Below are positions 58,516 through 64,000 of a DNA stretch of 64,000 nt, in pieces. The DNA comes from Owenia fusiformis (Eukaryota > Annelida > Polychaeta > Sabellida > Oweniidae), in contig CAIIXF020000003.1 in NCBI GenBank assembly GCA_903813345.2, positions 17,622,931 through 17,686,930 of the forward strand, read 5' to 3'. The notes under the pieces were generated by a model that worked only from the letters and a program-made list of their open reading frames with translations, did no database searches and was not told the DNA's origin. Numbering within the stretch: position 1 is the stretch's first letter; each line of letters begins with the position of its first letter. The position numbers were made by a program, and so were the translations under genes.

Positions 58516-61500
58516 TTAATTTTTAGGTGGCTCTCCACAATCTGTGCTAACTTGGTTGTTTAGAAATTGTGAAAAATCTATGCCCAGGTTCATTCCCTTA
58601 AACAGTTTGATCGTGTCTGCATAATGGTCCATGTCATCTGAATTTGAAATAAACGCCTCCATGGATCCTGGCCCAGTTTGCAACTGCAGCATCTGGAAAA
58701 TACAAATTAACAGATGTTACGACTAATAACTGATAATTGACGATAACATAATTAATTATATATGATTATTAGTAAATAGGTTTTTCAAAATAGAGAGACA
58801 ATGAAAAAGTTTATTTGCAACTAACTCTTGCAGGGCAATGAGGTACTAAACATGTATATTACATGAGTTCAATCAATGCTCTTTGAAAGTTTAATTATTT
58901 CAATAGTTAAACTTTGTTTTAGAATACTCTCTTTTTGTCATCTCGATCTTAAAATGACTGAAGTTAAAGGTTTCCTGTTCTTGCAAGATGCAATTTCTGT
59001 TATCCCGTTTTAGTAAATTAGAGTTGGAACGAATAGTTTATTCATTAAAATAAGAAATAATGTTTCAACTATTTTAAGAATATGAGTATTTACAAGAACT
59101 TGGCCATTTGCAAGAATTCTTACCATGACTTAAACCATTAGGGATTCTTTAATCAGCTCAACAAAATTATCAACGTGGTCATTTTCTGAGACGTAAAATG
59201 AACGACAATCGAGAGTGTTTGAAGGGTCTTGTCCACGATTAAAGTAGAGCTAAAATGAAAAATTACATTTTTTGCTATTCAATATCTGCAAGTTCAGGCT
59301 TTGGATGTGAAATTTAAAAAGGTTAATTCTATGCAAATATGTTTAGTACCTCATTGGGCCAAATCAGTAGTTGAAAAACAAAACAAAATAACAATCCTAT
59401 GTAACATAAAATTTTTGTAAAATCACTCCTAATTGAAGATTTCTGGGAAGTAAAAGTGTAGGAGGCAAAAACAATGTGGTCACATAAAATTCCAAATATG
59501 GATGTTATGTCAGTTGTTGAGTCAGTGGCGGATACAGGGGGGTGCGCGCGGGACGCACACATCAGTATCCATATGCTTATATTTAATGCAGTTTGGGGAC
59601 CTTTTTTGTGTTTTTTTCTGATTAAAGCCATTTATAACAGAGGTTCTTGGGGGTTGGTACTGATTTAAGGAAAGACTCTTTCTAGGGCTTAACTATAAAT
59701 TGAGAACTAATGCTCTGATTGGGAAATAGAAAAGTATCATTCACTTCATTTTCATTACATCTTTCTAATTCTAATTTCTGTTACTTTCTTCCCTTTATCC
59801 TTTTCAGTTTTCTGTTGTTAATCACAATGAATCATTTTATGGTTCGACTAAAATATGTACTCTGTGAAAGACTGAATATGTAGAGCCTGAATTGAATGAG
59901 GTATCTTTTCCTTGAAAATAACATTCAAATTGGGAAGCAATTAACATTTCTGAACATTGGAATTATTTTAGCAACCCCTTGATACTTTTATCACTTATTG
60001 CTGTTTTTTCTTTTCCTTCTTTATCAAGGAGGAATTTCTTAGGGTGTATGTGATGATTGAGGTTATCAATGATCCCAGGTTTCTTTTCAGGTGTTATAAG
60101 TATTATACTTTCAATCCTTTCATGCTCTATATTTCTTTTCCAAAGGTGTAATTGTTTATATACAAGTACTTTTAGTAGATGATTGGTCATCATCAACATC
60201 AGACATCAAAATCGAAGTCCAATAAATCTGGAGGTTCGCCTTTAGCAATGCGTTTGTGTCATTACTGATTGAATCATCATGTCTATCCAAAATTAGGGGT
60301 TGATCATCAGTTCTGACAATGCTATCAATAATATCAGATAATTATCAATCATGATAACACTTTCCTCATCACTCAATGTACCTCTGCTTTGAGATTTCAA
60401 TTTTTGTTTTATCTGGTTGACATATCTTTCATACCATGCTGCCCAAGGTGCTGCTTGGTTATACAAGTCTGCTGGATTACAGTTTCTAGTTACACTTCAC
60501 TATTTCAATTTATTTAGGGGCCAATTAGATTAATGGTACTAATCACCTCACTTCTCAATCATATTTCACCAATGTTATCATTATTAAGATATCCTTTATT
60601 TATTAGGATTATGGTTGTGACTTAAGACACCTTGTTATATTCAAATATACCATTTCTTTGGCAAGCTAAGTTGCTTTAAAGGTTATAATATAATGTTGAT
60701 ACATCATATATATATAGATTAAAAATGCAAACTATGTTAAGATTTATGACATTTACCTGTGTTTTTACCTAATATCTTTCATTTTTCCCAAAAAATCTCA
60801 ACTTCTCACAACAAGCAAAACTCATATTTTCAGTTTGATCTTTTGATTTATTAATGTGAAAACTGTTCAATAAATCTTTTCATAGGCTGATATTTTTGAC
60901 CATAATGATCATCATTGCTAATGCCAAAATTGCGAAACAAAAAAATGTGATATTTAGAAAATACTCAATATCTGGTTTCATCCCACTGGCGGATTAGGGG
61001 GGGGGGGGGGGGGGGGCCTGGGGGCCCGGGGCCCCCCCCCTTGGGTGGGCCCAGAAAAAAAAAATTGGGCCCATAAAATTTTTTGGGCCAAATAAGGCCT
61101 TCAGGCCCCAAAAAGTGGGCCTTTTTGGTCATTACTGGGCCTTGTAAGGCCTTATTTTTTAATTTTAGGCCAAATTTTGAAGAAAATGGGCCTCAAAATT
61201 TCAAAATTTGGGCCCACTTTTGGGTTTTAGGGGCCCAAAAAATTTTTCCGCGCAAGTGCGAACTTTTTTTTCCAAGACTTGAAATTTGGGCCCCCCCTTG
61301 TTGATTCCCAGATCCGCCCCTGCATCCTGACTTGAATCATATTGGATTGCAATCATAATACTCGGAACTAAATTATCTTTCAGCTTTCAATAATAAATAT
61401 TTTTTTGACACTTGAGAAAAATAGAAATTTGCCTTGCAACATCAGTTTCGTGAAAATATGGCTTTTTTCATGCTTTAACAAGTGATAACTATTGAACCGA

Positions 61501-63468
61501 AAGTTCAATTTGCTTCAAATTTTCAGCATTTCTTCATTACTTTATCTTTATGAGAAGGTAGAAATATGTAATCAATAGATCATTTACCTTTAAAGATTAG
61601 CTTTCTAAATGATACCTGACAAAAATGTGCAGAATACTGTGATATGGCTGAAAATATACCTGTTTCAAATACAGTGAATATGAATGCTGCACTGTTGCGA
61701 TGATCATGGTCATATCCATTTTCTCTCCAACAGCTAATTTCTGGCCAAATGCAAGACGTATTTCTGTATCTGGTACTGTTCCGCCACTTTGATCAGTCAG
61801 GAATTTCCCCAGTTGTTGGTTGAACAAAGTCTTCTCAAAGATCATGGTACGTTCATTGCGGACCAGCTTAGTTGCTTCCCCATTGTTGTGAAACATTGTG
61901 GAGAAGAACACAACACATCTGCGAAAATAACAATAAAGTGTTTACAATACTGGTGATTAAAGTGTTTACAATACTGGTGATTAAAGTGTTTACAATACTG
62001 GTGATTAAAGTGTTTACAATACTGGTGATTAAAGTGTTTACAATATTGGTGATGGATAAAGATGATTATTAATACATCATTGCTAGAATCCCAGAATTCT
62101 GATTGGTGTATTGTAGTATCATGTGATCAAAAATACAGATTTTCACACTACACCTCCCTCAGTCTATAAATTGATAAAAGATTGCTTGCTCATAGAAAAT
62201 GACCATAGAGAATGCCTTGCAATAATATCATAAAACAAATATTTCATTTTATATTCCAACAATGCCCATGGCTAGGGTATACAGAAACAAAAAAGTGAGA
62301 CGCCGACCACCCGCCAGCCACCCGTCAAGCTGACGATAATATCGTACCTTTTTTAGGTACAATAAAAATCATTGATGTATGAACAATATAAGCATATTTC
62401 CCTCAATATAAATCTTATTCAATGAGAAAGCAATGAAATTAAAACAAAATACCTATCAAAAAAATTTCCATTTCTAAAATCAAATAGAGAAACTTAATCA
62501 GTCAATTTTACCAACCTGCAAAGGCGTGTGGCATAGATATCCCCTGAATTGTCACATTCTAAGATGAGACCCCTGTCCATACAGGCTAACAGTTTATTCG
62601 TGTAATCTAGTTGTTTCCGATCTCTGATAATGCCTTCCCCTGGAGGAAATGACAATTGCTCTGCCCCTGGTGGTCCAAATAACTAAAATAATTCAGAAAC
62701 TATTAGTACCTGACTAAAATAATATATCAGGGTTATTTACTTGTACAATAGGAACCTTCACACTATTACACTATTGACCATCACTGTGAAAATTGAATCC
62801 AAAATATGCAACAATTTGTCACCTGACCATCAAATTTCAATATGTCTTACAGACAGACCGACTAATTTATCTTTCAGACCAACCTGCTGAGGGAGACAAT
62901 TTCCATCCTCCGTCACTGCTGGTTGTAAAGAACTATCCCCGTGGAAAAGTCTGCAACCTTTCTCATTCGTGATACGGTACTCAGCTAGCGTGTTAGTACG
63001 GAAATTCAATCTCACTTGGAACTCGTTGTCTAAAAGAATCCAGAATAAAAGTTTACCTAACATTATTTTACTAATCTTGTTTTGAAATATAGTTTATATG
63101 TTTGCACCACTAGCCAGACAAAATATCCTCTGACACTTTTAAGTATTAAAGTACATGGAAAAATGCTGTAATAACGGTGGGTCCATTTATAAACCAATTG
63201 ACAAAAGGACAATAATCCACTTTCAAGTTCTCAAAGACGTGTGTCACCTTAGGTGTAACTTAACCTCTCTAATATTTAAATAATTTACCTTTAGGCTGCT
63301 CCATATTCTGAGGCTGTACCTGTGGGGATACTATAGGCTGGGGGTTTGTGTACTCATGGGCTGTAGTGGAGGTTGAGGCGGGGACGGGAAATGCCTCTGC
63401 TTGGCCTGGATAAGGCTGATCCACATCCATGAAGTTTGAGTCATCAGCCATTACACTTGCTGGGGACC
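58516..63468 (-). CDS. Interferon regulatory factor, 3' part (IRF-association domain)
   Basis: Exons on the minus strand: 63289-63468, 62884-63029, 62516-62682, 61660-61918 and terminal exon 58516-58692. A second terminal exon at 59130-59249 is described separately. The first is a Pro/Gln/Ser-rich linker (MADDSNFMDVDQPYPGQAE). The next three make the IRF-association (IAD, MH2-like) domain: FQVRLNFRTNTLAEYRI, GCRLFHGD, then LFGPPGAEQLSFP, LLACMDRGLILECDNSGD and IYATRLCR, then FEKTLFNQQLGKFL and EIRLAFGQKL. These match the order found in IRF3-9-type proteins. By family this is a nuclear transcription factor that binds promoters through a Trp-rich N-terminal domain and dimerises through the IAD. 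That N-terminal part lies beyond the right edge. Junction phases agree throughout. Two donors are GTTGGT, an uncommon but usable form. The IRF subtype is not assigned. Confidence 0.85.
59130..59249 (-). CDS. Alternative terminal exon of the IRF gene
   Basis: After acceptor CATTTTAG this 120-base exon reads in phase 0 from the same donor as the distal last exon. It encodes 39 residues (LYFNRGQDPSNTLDC, then SFYVSENDHVDNFVELIKES) and a TAA. The distal exon reads QTGPGSMEAFISNSDDMDHY ADTIKLFK; the two align residue by residue, so one is a duplicate of the other. A donor-like ATG|GTAAGA stands two codons after the stop (59118-59124), so the exon may also be spliced as an internal exon carrying a stop. 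Using it or skipping it would give two different C-termini. Confidence 0.7.
   Translation of the reverse strand, partial: LYFNRGQDPSNTLDCRSFYVSENDHVDNFVELIKESLMV
60180..60490 (-). pseudogene. Broken coding relic of unknown origin
   Basis: In the minus direction, frames that shift twice give a protein-like text: NCNPADLYNQAAPWAAWYER, YVNQIKQKLKSQSRGTL, SDEESVIMIDN, then SIVRTDDQPLILDRHDD, then AKGEPPDLLDFDFDV and a stop. The acidic end looks like a genuine C-terminus. I do not recognise the family. It lies in the large IRF intron (58693-61659); a retrocopy or transposon relic fits better than an exon because of the frame breaks. Confidence 0.35.
60985..61322 (+). repeat. GGGCCC-rich dispersed repeat copy in IRF intron
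   Basis: It starts CACTGGCGGATTAGGGGG and ends CCCAGATCCGCCCCTG. The interior CAGGCCCCAAAAAGTGGGCC and TTTTGGTCATTACTGGGCC match 37190-37462 almost word for word. A G run of about 20 and a C run lie near the left end. Confidence 0.8.
61935..62054. repeat. 24-bp tandem repeat, five copies
   Basis: Units of AAAGTGTTTACAATACTGGT plus GATT, nearly identical. On the gene strand the array lies directly upstream of the acceptor of IRF exon 61660-61918, only about 15 bases away. Confidence 0.9.
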
Positions 63469-63949
63469 CTGGAATATTACATAAAACAAGGGTTGGTTTT
63501 ACCCAGCCGCAACTGTGATCTGACATATTAACCATGTCTAAGCTCTGCCCAGCCTAGACACAAGCTCTAACTAGACCCTATTGTATTGGTGACTGTTTAC
63601 TACAACTACTACTGGTACTACTGGTGCTACAACAGACATGTCAAAGGAGAGGGGAGCATTACCCCTTTGTCTGAACTTCTTCCCACCAATAGGGGATAGG
63701 AAGGGGGTGTTGATGTCACTAACCAATGATTTTGAAAATGAAACTCAAGATTGAAAATATCAAGGAGAGGCTACCACTAGTTATTAGTCAATTTATACTA
63801 TGCAAATATTTAATTATATTTTCAATGATTAGTAAGATTTAACTAATTTCAATTGCCTTAACTGTAGTATTCTGAAGAAAACTGGCTACTGCCCTACTCC
63901 ATGAATAAAAGACAGCAACAAACATATAGTAATGGACAAGAGTGATAAG

Positions 63950-64000
63950 AAAGACATCAAGAGTTCAATGTCTGATAGGAAACTAAATAAATCTAGTTTT
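63950..64000. mobile_element. Left end of a second copy of the TTA MITE
   Basis: GACATCAAGAGTTCAATGTC and GAAACTAAATAAATCTAGTT match the left arm of the MITE at 16466 (GGCATCAAAAGTTCGATGTC, GAAAACTAAATAAATCTAGTT region). The copy runs off the right edge. Confidence 0.7.

Noticed and set aside
61872-62072. Open frame with repeated VFTILVIK
   Set aside because: Created by the five-copy 24-bp repeat upstream of an IRF acceptor.

Overview
The window is animal nuclear DNA. The genes are split by short GT-AG introns, the sequence is AT-rich, and much of it is transposon debris and tandem repeats. The recognisable genes are a CYP2-type cytochrome P450, an SLC38-type amino-acid transporter, an interferon regulatory factor and CUB/LDLa membrane proteins. 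Together with many Tc1/mariner elements, MITEs and LINE relics they suggest an invertebrate, most likely marine and possibly a deuterostome. The species cannot be fixed from the sequence. No prokaryotic features were seen.

Layout. 1-4.3 kb: the first two coding exons of a minus-strand P450; its introns hold a LINE relic and two tandem arrays. 4.7-6.7 kb: an apparently complete mariner (DD34D) transposon with 188-bp inverted repeats and an intron in its transposase. 7.3-8.9 kb: a dead Tc1-like element. 9.55-16.1 kb: nested transposons, with three insertions inside one long-TIR element. 16.5-18.9 kb: a MITE, a 48-bp minisatellite and a dispersed repeat. 20.3-22.3 kb: the last four exons of a plus-strand gene I could not name. 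24.3-40.5 kb: three related genes for single-pass membrane proteins (signal peptide, CUB, LDL-receptor class A domain, transmembrane helix) that share intron phases but have unrelated cytoplasmic tails; orientation is minus, plus, minus. 43.3-53.1 kb: a complete nine-exon SLC38A7-like gene. 54.2-58.2 kb: a LINE relic, a hairpin, a 26-bp minisatellite and a dispersed repeat. 58.5-63.5 kb: the 3' part of a minus-strand IRF gene with two alternative C-terminal exons; its DNA-binding domain lies beyond the right edge.

How it fits together. There are no operons; each gene is an independent unit. The three CUB-LDLa genes form a small tandem family, probably cell-surface receptors or binding proteins. 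They changed by replacing the tail and, in one case, by inserting a mucin-like stretch, while the extracellular exon plan stayed fixed. Repeats sit in nearly every intron and in several places touch splice sites or a probable promoter: the SLC38A7-like gene, the IRF gene and the unnamed gene at 20.3 kb. All exon models were read by eye from reading frame, splice consensus and phase agreement; no RNA or database evidence was available.
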